The notes beneath the pieces are model-generated. The model saw only the letters and a program-made list of their open reading frames with translations, was not told the DNA's origin and did not search any database. Shown one piece after another: positions 1 through 8,216 of a DNA stretch of 64,000 nucleotides. The stretch is taken from NCBI GenBank assembly GCA_965116335.1, contig OZ220677.1, forward strand, positions 2,356,001 through 2,420,000. The letters are read 5' to 3'. Numbering within the stretch: the first letter of the stretch is position 1; every line of letters starts with the position of its first letter. This DNA is from G963663315 sp965116335 (lineage in GTDB: Bacteria > Pseudomonadota > Gammaproteobacteria > Arenicellales > Poriferihabitantaceae). The position numbers and the translations under genes were made by a program.

Positions 1-1
1 C

Positions 2-283
2 GGCTCCGCAGAACTGAATTCAGTGGCCTTGTATGAGCGGCACACACAACACCATATCAGTCCTTTTGAAGCGATTCGGGCTGGCAATTATGCACTTGCG
101 AGGCAAATTTTATCCCATGGTTCTGCACGACCTGACGGATGGCAAGCAGGAACGATCATGTCCCGGATCGGCGAGTTCCAACCAATCTTAATGCATCCCG
201 ATGCCGATGGAACGGAGACGATTGAACCGCTCCCGGACGAACCCGAACCCGTATTTCGAAAGAGATCGATCCGGCGTGTTTGA
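2..283 (+). CDS. 3' end of an unidentified gene, cut by the window start
   Basis: The frame is open from the first base, so the gene probably begins outside the window; an internal GTG at 23 is the only start visible. About 93 C-terminal residues are present. The middle is mixed, there is an acidic proline/glutamate run, and the last residues are basic (RKRSIRR). I see no recognisable domain. Its TGA overlaps the TTG start of the next gene by four bases, so the two are probably translated together, and hsdR follows. The missing hsdM and hsdS of this type I system would be expected upstream. It could be an accessory protein of that locus, but this is position-based inference only. Confidence 0.55.
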   Translation, partial: GSAELNSVALYERHTQHHISPFEAIRAGNYALARQILSHGSARPDGWQAGTIMSRIGEFQPILMHPDADGTETIEPLPDEPEPVFRKRSIRRV

Positions 284-1116
284 GGACGTGTTCATTGATC
301 AGTCAGGGAGCGCCGATTGCAGATTCAAATGAGCCGCTAAAGCGCTGGCGTCAGGGTGATTTCACTTTAGACGCAGGTAATTTCCTGTATGCGAATATCG
401 CAGAAGGCGGTAATCTGTTTGATGCCGAGGAAATATCTGACGGTATTGTTGGCCTCGTCGTCATCAGCCAAACCTGCGATATTGTTCGCCGTACCGGAGG
501 AAGATACTTCGTGGCTGTATGCCCTCTTATCAAGGTTCCGGAAAAGCGGTTGCCCGATGCCCGAAAGGGACGACTTCCTTATCTTACAGATGTCGGGAAT
601 GTGGATGAGGATGTGTTTGCTGATCTGCGCCGCATTATGTCTGTACATAAAGACCTTCTGCAAACATGGAAGCGTTGTCCCGGATTTAGAGACGATACCA
701 CGCGCCATCGCTTCGCTACCGCTTTGGAGCGCAAGTTCGGACAATTTGCCTTCCCCGATGATTTTGATCAGGCAATCAAAGAATTTCGTAAACGTGTCTG
801 GTCACGCCATTCCAGGCCCGAGTCAGAAGTCGGCAGGGTCTACCGATCACTTGCTCAAATCCGGTTTAGCGCAGAACCGGACTGGACAGCCGAAAAGCGG
901 AAAATCAGAGTCGTGGCAGTCATGGAGGAGGCAGTCAATCGCGAAGTTGACCGAGACGTTATCAGTAGGGAACTGGACAGCATACTCGGTAAAATCGAGT
1001 GGCCGGATGGATATGAGTGGGGGACGCCAAATTTCATGCTGGGGACAACAAGGGACCTCACCGCAGAAGATATTATTTCAAGCCAGCGCGGCGATTTTGA
1101 TTTTTTGTGCCATTAG
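280..1116 (+). CDS. Conserved protein of unknown function next to hsdR
   Basis: A 278-residue soluble protein with no signal peptide or membrane segment. The start is a TTG overlapping the previous stop (TTGA). The most distinctive stretch is VVISQTCDIVRR at about residues 60-71, followed by a valine-rich strand and a VCPL segment. The middle (residues 125-190) is rich in Arg, Phe and Asp and ends with KRVWSRHSRPESE. I do not recognise a named family. Its location just ahead of hsdR, with an 18-base gap, suggests that it belongs to the type I restriction operon. An unannotated nuclease-like or regulatory role is possible, but no catalytic signature is clear. Confidence 0.7.
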   Translation: MRTCSLISQGAPIADSNEPLKRWRQGDFTLDAGNFLYANIAEGGNLFDAEEISDGIVGLVVISQTCDIVRRTGGRYFVAVCPLIKVPEKRLPDARKGRLPYLTDVGNVDEDVFADLRRIMSVHKDLLQTWKRCPGFRDDTTRHRFATALERKFGQFAFPDDFDQAIKEFRKRVWSRHSRPESEVGRVYRSLAQIRFSAEPDWTAEKRKIRVVAVMEEAVNREVDRDVISRELDSILGKIEWPDGYEWGTPNFMLGTTRDLTAEDIISSQRGDFDFLCH

Positions 1117-1134
1117 CCCTTTGAAACGGACGGC

Positions 1135-3978
1135 ATGACCACTGAATCGGAACAGACTCTCGAGAACAGTCTGATTGCCCAGCTGGAGACACTGGGTTTT
1201 GAGAAGGTATCAATCGGTGATGAGGATGCTCTGATCGCCAATCTGAAAAGGCAGCTTGAAAAACATAACCAGACTGAATTGTCCGATGGCGAATTCCGGC
1301 AGGTATTGAACAAACTTGCCCGTGGTAATATCTTCGAGAAAGCGCGAATACTGCGCGACAAGGTAGATTATACGCGGGACGATGGTCGTACCGGCTACCT
1401 TGAGTTGATCGATTCAATCCAGTGGTGCAAGAATGAATACCAGGTGACCCATCAGGTCACCATGCAAGGTGCTTATACCAACCGCTATGACGTGACCTTG
1501 CTGGTCAACGGCCTGCCTTTGGTGCAGATTGAACTGAAACGGCGCGGGCTGGAACTCAAGGAGGCTTTTAACCAGACCAACCGTTACCATCGCCATTCAT
1601 TCGCGGCTGGCTATGGTTTGTTCAACTATATCCAGTTATTCGTGATCAGTAACGGGGTCAATACCCGGTATTACGCCAACAACCCGGTATCCAAGCGCGA
1701 TTTCAAACAAACCTTTTTCTGGGCCGGCGCGGACAACCGGAAGATTACGCAGCTCAGCGAATTTGCGGACGCATTCCTGGAGAAGTGCCAGCTTTCCAAG
1801 CTGATCACCCAATACGTTGTGTTGAATGAGAGTAACCAGATGCTGATGGTGTTGCGTCCTTATCAGTATTACGCCGTTGAAGCGATTGCTGAACGGGTGC
1901 GAAACTCCAGGAAGTTCGGCTATATCTGGCACACGACTGGCTCTGGCAAGACCCTGACCTCGTTCAAGACCGCGCAGATTCTCACCCAATCCCCGCATGT
2001 CCTCAAGGTGGTGTTCGTGGTGGATCGCAAGGACCTGGATTACCAGACCATCCGGGAATTTAACAGTTTCAGCGAGGGCAGTGTCGATGCTACTCACAAT
2101 ACCAATAAACTGGTGCAGCAGTTCAGTGATGATACCCGTCTGATCGTCACCACCCTGCAAAAACTGAATACCGCGATCAGCAAGAGCCGATACACGGGTC
2201 AGATGACGGGGCTCAAGGAGCGGCGCATGGTATTCATTTTTGACGAATGCCACCGTAGTCAATTCGGGGATACGCACCAGCGCATCCGGCAATACTTCCC
2301 CGAAGTTCAGATGTTCGGCTTTACCGGCACTCCGATCTTTGCCGAGAACTCGTCAACCAATGTACACGGCAAGCGCACTACCAAAGACCTGTTCCATGAA
2401 TGCCTGCACAAATACGTGATCACAGATGCGATTCGTGATGAGAATGTACTCAAGTTCGCCGTGGAATATATCCGTACCGTCAGGCAGAAAGATGAGGTCC
2501 GGGATATTGAGGTAGAAGCGATTGATACCGCCGAAGTGATGGAGGCCAATGAGCGTCTGGAGGCGGTTACCGACCACATTATCGCGAACCATAACCGTAA
2601 AACCCATACCCGCAAATTCAATGCCCTGTTTTGTGTGAGCAGCATCAAGACCCTGATCCGGTACTATGATCTGTTCAAGCGGAAGAAAGAGGCCGGAGAA
2701 CACAACCTGAAGATCGGCGCCATCTTTTCCTGGCAGGCCAATGAGGAAGACAGCGATGCGGACGGTTTCATCCGGGACGAAATGCCGACCGGAGAAATCA
2801 GCGATGGCCAGGCTTTTTACACCACCCGAAACATCCATACCCGTGAAAAACTGGAGCGTTGTATCGCTGATTATAATGAGATGTTTGGCGACAATTACTC
2901 CACGGATAATTTTTACGGGTACTACAAGGATGTCGGCAAGCGAGTCCAGCAACGTGACATTGATATCTTGCTGGTGGTGAATATGTTTCTGACCGGTTTT
3001 GACAGCCCATCCCTGAATACCATCTATATCGACAAGAATCTCAAATACCACGGTCTGATTCAGTCTTACTCCAGAACCAACCGCATCAATGGACAGAAGA
3101 AATCGCAGGGGAATGTAGTGTGCTTCCGCAATCTCAAGCCAGCCACGGATCAGGCTATCGAACTGTTCGCCAATAAAAATGCGATTGAGGAGATCATCCT
3201 GCAACCTTATGAGCAGTATGTCGAGCGGTTCGCGGTCGCGGTCGCCGTATTACAAGAGATTGCCCCGACGGTGGATAGTGTCAATGAATTATCGGACGAG
3301 GAAGCGGAAGTCCGGTTCATTCAGGCGTTTCGTGAACTGATGCGTATTAAAAACGTGGTCGGTTGTTTCACTGAATTCAGCTTTAACGACCTGGCTATGG
3401 ATGAGCAGCAGTTCGAGGATTACAAGAGCAAGTATCTCGACCTGTACGACAAGGTAAAAACCAATCAGCGCAAGGAAAAGGTTTCGATTCTGGATGACAT
3501 TGATTTTGAACTGGAGTTGATTCACCGCGATGAGATCAATGTCAGTTATATCATCGCCCTGTTACGAAATATGCAGTCCGCCAAGCCGTCCGAGCGGGAA
3601 AAGCAGCGTCAGGTCATCTCCGGCATTCTGGAGACGGAAACGCAGTTACGCAGCAAGAAGGAACTGATCGAACGGTTTATTGCCGACCATTTCCCGGAGA
3701 TACCGCAGGAAAGCGATGTGGGCGCCGCATTTGAGACATACTGGAGTGAAGAAAAACGCAAGGCTGTCCAGACTTTGAGCGAAGCGGAAGGACTGGACTT
3801 GCACGGCCTGCAAAAAGTGATCGGTGATTACCTGTTTACCGAGAAAACGCCGTTGCGAGACGACATCATCTCCATCATGCACAACCCCCCGAAACTCAAG
3901 AGTCGTCGCCCCATGACTGAGCGAATTATCGGGAAGATCAAGGCGTTCGTTGAAACGTTTATTGATGGGGTGGATTAG
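1135..3978 (+). CDS. hsdR: Type I restriction enzyme, R (HsdR) subunit
   Basis: A 947-residue motor and nuclease subunit of a type I restriction-modification complex. It would translocate and cleave DNA unmethylated at the site read by HsdS. The N-terminal PD-(D/E)XK nuclease is visible as D119 (RYDVTLL) and E133-x-K135 (QIELKRRG). The superfamily 2 motor has Walker A TTGSGKT at 267-273, a DECHRSQFG box, and FGFTGTP as motif III; FLTGFDSP and QSYSRTNR follow as later helicase motifs. The order matches the EcoR124I-like group, and the length is slightly below that enzyme's roughly 1030 residues. hsdM and hsdS are not in the window and are presumably upstream. The gene appears intact. Confidence 0.95.
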   Translation: MTTESEQTLENSLIAQLETLGFEKVSIGDEDALIANLKRQLEKHNQTELSDGEFRQVLNKLARGNIFEKARILRDKVDYTRDDGRTGYLELIDSIQWCKNEYQVTHQVTMQGAYTNRYDVTLLVNGLPLVQIELKRRGLELKEAFNQTNRYHRHSFAAGYGLFNYIQLFVISNGVNTRYYANNPVSKRDFKQTFFWAGADNRKITQLSEFADAFLEKCQLSKLITQYVVLNESNQMLMVLRPYQYYAVEAIAERVRNSRKFGYIWHTTGSGKTLTSFKTAQILTQSPHVLKVVFVVDRKDLDYQTIREFNSFSEGSVDATHNTNKLVQQFSDDTRLIVTTLQKLNTAISKSRYTGQMTGLKERRMVFIFDECHRSQFGDTHQRIRQYFPEVQMFGFTGTPIFAENSSTNVHGKRTTKDLFHECLHKYVITDAIRDENVLKFAVEYIRTVRQKDEVRDIEVEAIDTAEVMEANERLEAVTDHIIANHNRKTHTRKFNALFCVSSIKTLIRYYDLFKRKKEAGEHNLKIGAIFSWQANEEDSDADGFIRDEMPTGEISDGQAFYTTRNIHTREKLERCIADYNEMFGDNYSTDNFYGYYKDVGKRVQQRDIDILLVVNMFLTGFDSPSLNTIYIDKNLKYHGLIQSYSRTNRINGQKKSQGNVVCFRNLKPATDQAIELFANKNAIEEIILQPYEQYVERFAVAVAVLQEIAPTVDSVNELSDEEAEVRFIQAFRELMRIKNVVGCFTEFSFNDLAMDEQQFEDYKSKYLDLYDKVKTNQRKEKVSILDDIDFELELIHRDEINVSYIIALLRNMQSAKPSEREKQRQVISGILETETQLRSKKELIERFIADHFPEIPQESDVGAAFETYWSEEKRKAVQTLSEAEGLDLHGLQKVIGDYLFTEKTPLRDDIISIMHNPPKLKSRRPMTERIIGKIKAFVETFIDGVD

Positions 3979-4047
3979 GGGAGAGTAGACGAAGTTAAAA
4001 TGGTAGAATTTATAAACAACCCAATATAGAACCAGAGGAGGTAGCCA

Positions 4048-4200
4048 ATGGCTAAAGAACCGTCACTATCACCAGTTGAGCGAGCGAATCAAACAAGAGG
4101 TTCGTCACCCGGACACGTTCGGTCGAAAGATGGCATTACCTCAAGCTCCCGGCCTGTTGTGAAACCACCACCGCCACCACCACCACCGCCGAAGAGGTAG
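4048..4200 (+). CDS. Proline-rich micro-protein gene
   Basis: A 50-codon gene with a strong Shine-Dalgarno (AGAGGAGG) seven bases before its ATG. The product begins MAKEPSLSPVERANQ, has a Ser/Gly/Arg middle with GITSSSRP, and ends in an uninterrupted run of nine prolines followed by KR. No transmembrane segment or domain is evident. A second copy without a start lies at 8086-8216, and 20788-20928 encodes a possible distant relative (KEP near the N-terminus, an I-T pair, then KPP). The strong ribosome site and the frame-preserving 3-base indel between the two copies argue that it is or was translated. Its function is unknown; it may be an accessory peptide of the neighbouring defence genes or only a marker of the mobile segment. 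Confidence 0.6.
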   Translation: MAKEPSLSPVERANQTRGSSPGHVRSKDGITSSSRPVVKPPPPPPPPPKR

Positions 4201-4229
4201 AGTAATTGGTGTGAGTATCAGGCATTAGT
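4057..4229 (+). repeat. Left copy of a direct repeat flanking the DUF262/DUF3696 module
   Basis: Bases 4057-4158 align with 8086-8184 at about 90% identity by eye, with a single 3-base indel and mostly G/C to A/T transitions. After a proline-codon expansion present only here, similarity resumes (GGTGTGAGTATCAGGCATTAGTC against GGTGGTTGAGTATTCAGGCTTCAGTC). Each copy ends at the stop codon of a leftward gene. The repeats bracket about 3.86 kb. Confidence 0.8.
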
Positions 4230-4477
4230 CTGCGTTCAATCCCGCTTTGGCGCGGGCTTTTTTCTTGATCGCCTGCATGTCCAATACCCCGGCGGCATCA
4301 CTTTTCAGGCCTTCAGTAATTGCTTGCTGCATGACCTTCATTTTTTCTTCATGCAGTTGGTCTTTTGCGGATAAGATCACGTACATAGTCACTGTTGTTC
4401 GAGTAAAGCCCGGTATCAATACGGGATTCCACCCATTCTCGCATAGGGTCGGGTAGAGAGATATTCATGGTTGCCAT
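4225..4477 (-). pseudogene. ParD-type antitoxin, frameshifted, without a toxin
   Basis: From the ATG at 4477 the first frame encodes MATMNISLPDPMREWVESRI and continues through YSNNSDYVRDLIRK, the ribbon-helix-helix part of ParD antitoxins. It then hits a stop after RPTA. Shifting one base at a run of four A restores the rest of the family: DQLHEEKMKVMQQAI, then LDMQAIKKKARAKAGLNAD, ending at 4225. A one-base insertion in the A run is the simplest explanation. A ParE toxin would be expected immediately downstream (below 4225), but only the micro-gene on the other strand is there. This is therefore a decayed, toxin-less antitoxin unless the shift is a sequencing error or programmed. Confidence 0.8.
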
Positions 4478-4800
4478 CGGTTATCCTCTTTGTTTTGGTG
4501 TCTGGCGCTAATATGGCATTTTTTGGCAAAGATTGTCAGCACTCGTTCCCACGCTTCTTGATGCTTGTGCCTCCTCTATATCAAATAAATCAAGAATACG
4601 ATACTAACTCATGATAGTATCGTATCCTGACCGACCGATCAGCGATCAGACATCCTCATCTAAAGGCAAAAACTTCTGGCTGTGATACCAGGAGGAGAGT
4701 GACTGGGTCGATATGCTGAATTTCAAGCCTCGGCCAGTGCTCAATGAATACTGGCTTTACCAATTTGGTAAGCTGATGGTTAAGCTGAAGCGTATCAATC
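4478..4800. other. Non-coding gap before the DUF262 gene, with possible gene debris
   Basis: No convincing gene is present. The centre holds a perfect inverted repeat, listed separately. Between about 4686 and 4832 one forward frame reads like protein (containing DMLNFKPRPVLNEYWLYQFG) after an in-frame TGA. It has a ribosome-site-like AGGAGGAGAG but only 39 codons follow ATG 4713, and it overlaps the DUF262 start. I treat it as possible remains of a gene whose start has been lost. Confidence 0.5.
4596..4625. promoter_or_regulatory. Perfect inverted repeat upstream of the DUF262 operon
   Basis: ATACGATACT and AGTATCGTAT are exact reverse complements separated by ten bases; the match extends one more pair inward. 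No U-tract follows, so it is more likely an operator than a terminator. It lies about 175 bases before the first gene of the three-gene module and could bind a dimeric regulator. Confidence 0.45.
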
Positions 4801-5976
4801 ATGACGAAATCCCGTAAAACTGCAAAATCTGTACAGGAAGCAACGGTCGAATATCAGGCAGCAGACATTATGGAAATCCAAAAAACCGATCCACCAACTG
4901 ATAGCATAGAAGATCCAGAAGGTCTGGATGACAATAATACATCGTGGGGCGAATACCCGATTGATGACCTGCTGATCCGACAGGGTAATCGAACGATCCA
5001 TGAGGTCATCAGACGGATTGATCAGGAGCGTTATATTATGAATCCTGATTTTCAGCGTGAGTTTATCTGGAAGGAGGACAAGCAAAGCAAGTTGATTGAA
5101 TCTGTAATCATGCGTATTCCTCTGCCAGTATTCTACATGGCGGAAGACGACGAAGGACGAATGGTAGTGGTTGATGGTTTGCAACGCCTGTCTACATTTC
5201 AGGAATTCATGGAAGGCCGATTGAAGTTGAGTTTGCCCGACAATAAGGAGCTTCACGGCAAGCTGTTTTCAGACTTGTCCTCCAAGCTCCAGAATCGAAT
5301 CGAAGACTGTAATCTGATTTTTTACACTATTGACTCAAAGGTGGGAGAACGCGCTCGTCTGGATATTTTCGAAAGAGTGAATGGAGGTGTGCCACTGACC
5401 AGACAACAGATGCGTAATTGCCTTTTCATGGGGCCAGCGACCCGTTTCCTGAAAGAAGAAGCTCAAAGCGATATTTTTCTTGAGGCAACAGGCAACAGCT
5501 TGAACAAAAACTCTATGCGGGACCGGGAATTCGTCAATCGGTTTTGTGCTTTTCGGCTTCTTGGCTTGGGTCAGTACGGAGACATGGATGAGTTTCTTGC
5601 GGATGCTTTGCGGAAAATGAATAAATTGGATGAATTGGAACTATCACAACTGTCCTGCGAATTTCGCCGTGGCCTTTCCAACAATTATATGTTGTTTGGT
5701 CAGCATGCTTTCAGGAAGCATGAGCCTGGGCAGGAACGCCGTAGCGTCCTGAACGCATCTCTTTGGGATGTGATGTGTACTGGTTTATCTCGTCACACGG
5801 AAGATCAGGTAAAAGCATGTAAGGACTCACTTCGCCAGGCATTCTATGAGTTGCTCCAGAGTGAGGAATTTAATGATGCGATTACCTACGGTACGAACGA
5901 TCTGAAAAGAGTAAAACGACGATTTTCTGACACACAGAAAATATTTGAGGAAATTCTGGGTGATTACTCAGATTGA
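4801..5976 (+). CDS. DUF262 (GmrS/ParB-like) protein, first gene of a defence module
   Basis: A 391-residue protein with the DUF262 hallmarks: NPDFQREFIWK (about residues 81-91), then PLPVFYM, VVDGLQRLSTF (the family's DGQQRL motif) and DIFERVNGGVPLT. DUF262 domains form the nucleotide-dependent N-terminal part of GmrSD/BrxU type IV restriction proteins and of many uncharacterised defence proteins. No HNH or GmrD nuclease half is attached. The first 60 residues are polar and probably disordered. The stop codon lies inside the next gene (17-base overlap), so the module is translated as a unit. No strong ribosome site precedes the ATG at 4801. The family assignment is firm; the biological role is inferred. 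Confidence 0.85.
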   Translation: MTKSRKTAKSVQEATVEYQAADIMEIQKTDPPTDSIEDPEGLDDNNTSWGEYPIDDLLIRQGNRTIHEVIRRIDQERYIMNPDFQREFIWKEDKQSKLIESVIMRIPLPVFYMAEDDEGRMVVVDGLQRLSTFQEFMEGRLKLSLPDNKELHGKLFSDLSSKLQNRIEDCNLIFYTIDSKVGERARLDIFERVNGGVPLTRQQMRNCLFMGPATRFLKEEAQSDIFLEATGNSLNKNSMRDREFVNRFCAFRLLGLGQYGDMDEFLADALRKMNKLDELELSQLSCEFRRGLSNNYMLFGQHAFRKHEPGQERRSVLNASLWDVMCTGLSRHTEDQVKACKDSLRQAFYELLQSEEFNDAITYGTNDLKRVKRRFSDTQKIFEEILGDYSD

Positions 5977-7120
5977 TCTGAAGTATTTCAAGTGCTTCGA
6001 GATTTTGAAGCTGCCGCTACGCCCGCTGACCCTGCTCGCTGGCGCTAATGCATCCGGGAAATCGTCGGTATTGCAAGCACTTGCTCTCCTGCATCAAACA
6101 ATGCGCGAACATGAATGGTCTTCACGCCTGATGCTAAATGGAAACACGGTCGAACTCGGCACTTCATCGGACGTGATTGATCAGGTACACGGACGGCACA
6201 GTTGTGAAATCGCACTTACGACGGAAGAAGCATATATACAATGGGAGTTTTCGGGAGAACGTAGTGGGATGTCTATGAGAGTGAGACATATCCACATGGA
6301 CGGTGCCAGTGTCGATGATTGGTGGGGAGACGAGTCAGAAGGGCTTAAATATCTGCTGCCTGCTTCATACTCTCCTCACTCACTGACTGATCGTCTGCGC
6401 GGGCTTACCTACCTGACTGCCGAAAGGTTGGGGCCGCGTGAATACTACAAACTGGACGATCCACAACTCACGCCAGTTGTCGGCCCACGAGGAGAGCACA
6501 CCGTCAGCGTTCTTCACTCTGGCCGTGATGTTCGTGTGTCACCGGGGAGCCTGATTGACCCGGATGTTCCGCCTGTTCGGTTCAAGCAGGTGGAAGCATG
6601 GATGAAACATTTTTTTCCGAGATGTGTATTAGAAGTCGGTGAAATCACACGTGCAAATGCTGTAACGCTGGGGATTCGAATGTCCAGCGATACGAATTTC
6701 CACCGCCCCGTTCATACCGGATTTGGGCTGACACAGGTTCTACCCATTGTGGTGGCAGCCTTGTCTGCGGACCGTAACGACCTGCTGTTGATCGAAAACC
6801 CTGAAGTACATCTTCACCCTGCCGGGCAGGCAGCGATGGGGAAATTTCTGGCCAGGGTCGCTTCGGCTGGTGTGCAGGTCATAATTGAGACACATAGTGA
6901 TCATGTGCTGAATGGAATCCGGCGAGCTGTCAAGGACAACACGCTATCCAGAGATGATGCTGCACTGCATTTTTTCCGACCACGACGTGATACTGTTGAG
7001 GATGGCCTTCCCCAAGTGGAATTTTTGGCTCTGGATGCAGAGGGTAACATCGACAGTTGGCCGGAGGGATTCTTCGATCAGTTTGATAAGGATATGAGCT
7101 ATTTTGCTGGTTGGGACTGA
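5960..7120 (+). CDS. DUF3696-type ABC/SMC-like ATPase
   Basis: A 386-residue ATPase if started at the GTG at 5960; a TTG at 5945 would add five residues. The family N-terminus (ITQIDLKYFKCFE) fits the GTG. Walker A is AGANASGKSS at about 27-36, the signature is GFGLTQVLP, Walker B is LLLIENPEVHLHP, and the switch histidine is in ETHSDHVLNGIRR. The C-terminal segment after ETHSDH is typical of DUF3696 proteins, relatives of OLD and AAA15 ATPases. No Toprim nuclease is attached. It overlaps the DUF262 gene and is followed one base later by the third gene. It is probably the motor or sensor of this module. Confidence 0.88.
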   Translation: MITQIDLKYFKCFEILKLPLRPLTLLAGANASGKSSVLQALALLHQTMREHEWSSRLMLNGNTVELGTSSDVIDQVHGRHSCEIALTTEEAYIQWEFSGERSGMSMRVRHIHMDGASVDDWWGDESEGLKYLLPASYSPHSLTDRLRGLTYLTAERLGPREYYKLDDPQLTPVVGPRGEHTVSVLHSGRDVRVSPGSLIDPDVPPVRFKQVEAWMKHFFPRCVLEVGEITRANAVTLGIRMSSDTNFHRPVHTGFGLTQVLPIVVAALSADRNDLLLIENPEVHLHPAGQAAMGKFLARVASAGVQVIIETHSDHVLNGIRRAVKDNTLSRDDAALHFFRPRRDTVEDGLPQVEFLALDAEGNIDSWPEGFFDQFDKDMSYFAGWD

Positions 7121-7121
7121 C

Positions 7122-8087
7122 GTGGAATTATTCGTTAACGACCTGTCCATACGTCACCAGTTTCACGACTCACGGTCTTTTTCAACTGCGTTTGTCCAGT
7201 TGGTCAAAATGCTGCGCGATGTTGCACAATACGCCAATCATAAGGTGTATATACATCAAGCTATCTGGATGGATGAGCCAATTCAGGGCATACCCATGCA
7301 ACAAGCCTTTGGATATATCGAGAGTAACGAGAAACGCGCCATAATGAGTTGGCTGAGCATGCAACTATACTGGGATAGTGATGAAATCCGCCAGCATGGA
7401 AAAGATGACTATCTGATATGCCAAAAAGAAATCGTCACGGATTCTGCGGTTGGAGAGGCGGCATTTCGAGCGTTTCATGGGTACGAGTGTGGTTTGGTCA
7501 GCACTGCGCCATCCGAGTGGAGTTACTCACCTGTGAAGGTGACTTGGTGCCTGAATTTGGAAGGGTCAGAGATTCGGAATATAGATATTGGAAATTGGTG
7601 GTCTGCAGCCGAACTGAAAGCAAGACTCCGCGGTGTACTACCACCAATTCACTCGTGGAACGGATTGGCAGATGTATCTATTGACCGATTTACGGATTTG
7701 ACATTCGCAAGCAACTGCTTCGAGTTTCTCAAAGGGGTGCCATTCTCTAAAAGCACCTCAGACCGCATTCTCGAATTGCTTGGTATTCTGGATCGGTTCA
7801 CACGCGCATTTAATAACAAGGGTGATCGCACTCAAGACGGTCACCAGATACAACAAGAATACTTTGCAGGGGCAAAAGCGCGATTCTCCGACTCATCGGA
7901 TACCGAAAAAAATCGTTTCCAGCAAAAGCTGACCTTTCCCCATCCTGATAATCCCGGAGAGGAGTTATTCTGTACATGGCATGGTAAGGAGAATCACAGC
8001 CTAATTCGGCTGCACTTTTCTTGGCCCATCAAATTCGGCTGCCCGACTTATGTTGTATACGTTGGCCCAAAGCTCACCAAACGGTGA
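7122..8087 (+). CDS. Conserved orphan protein, third gene of the DUF262/DUF3696 module
   Basis: A 321-residue protein started at the GTG one base after the ATPase stop; a TTG at 7104 is an alternative. It opens with ELFVNDLSIRHQFHD and closes with LIRLHFSWPIKF and YVVYVGPKLTKR, blocks that look strongly conserved. A charged linker with DGHQIQQEY lies near the middle, and an HPDNPGEELFCTWHG segment follows. I do not recognise a named domain or clear catalytic residues. Tight coupling to the ATPase suggests that it is the effector or target-recognition partner. Its stop codon sits at the boundary of the right-hand direct repeat. Confidence 0.75.
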   Translation: MELFVNDLSIRHQFHDSRSFSTAFVQLVKMLRDVAQYANHKVYIHQAIWMDEPIQGIPMQQAFGYIESNEKRAIMSWLSMQLYWDSDEIRQHGKDDYLICQKEIVTDSAVGEAAFRAFHGYECGLVSTAPSEWSYSPVKVTWCLNLEGSEIRNIDIGNWWSAAELKARLRGVLPPIHSWNGLADVSIDRFTDLTFASNCFEFLKGVPFSKSTSDRILELLGILDRFTRAFNNKGDRTQDGHQIQQEYFAGAKARFSDSSDTEKNRFQQKLTFPHPDNPGEELFCTWHGKENHSLIRLHFSWPIKFGCPTYVVYVGPKLTKR

Positions 8088-8216
8088 ACCGACACTATCA
8101 CCAGTTGAGCGAGCAAATCAAATAAAAGGTTTGTCTGGACACGTTCAATTGAAAGATGGCATTACCTCAAGCTCCCGGCCTGTTTGGTCACGGTGGTTGA
8201 GTATTCAGGCTTCAGT
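8086..8216 (+). pseudogene. Right copy of the direct repeat: micro-gene without a start codon
   Basis: The forward frame from 8086 reads EPTLSPVERANQ, then a Gly/Ser stretch and KDGITSSSRP, nearly identical to the 4048 micro-protein. It lacks the initiating MAK and the polyproline tail and ends in unrelated residues. It begins within the stop codon of the orphan gene and runs to the stop of the leftward decarboxylase. The frame is open but has no start, so it is a fossil copy. Confidence 0.75.

Noticed and set aside
2353..3204. A 283-codon open frame antisense to hsdR
   Set aside because: It lies inside the helicase domain, has no ribosome site, and is explained by hsdR codon bias.
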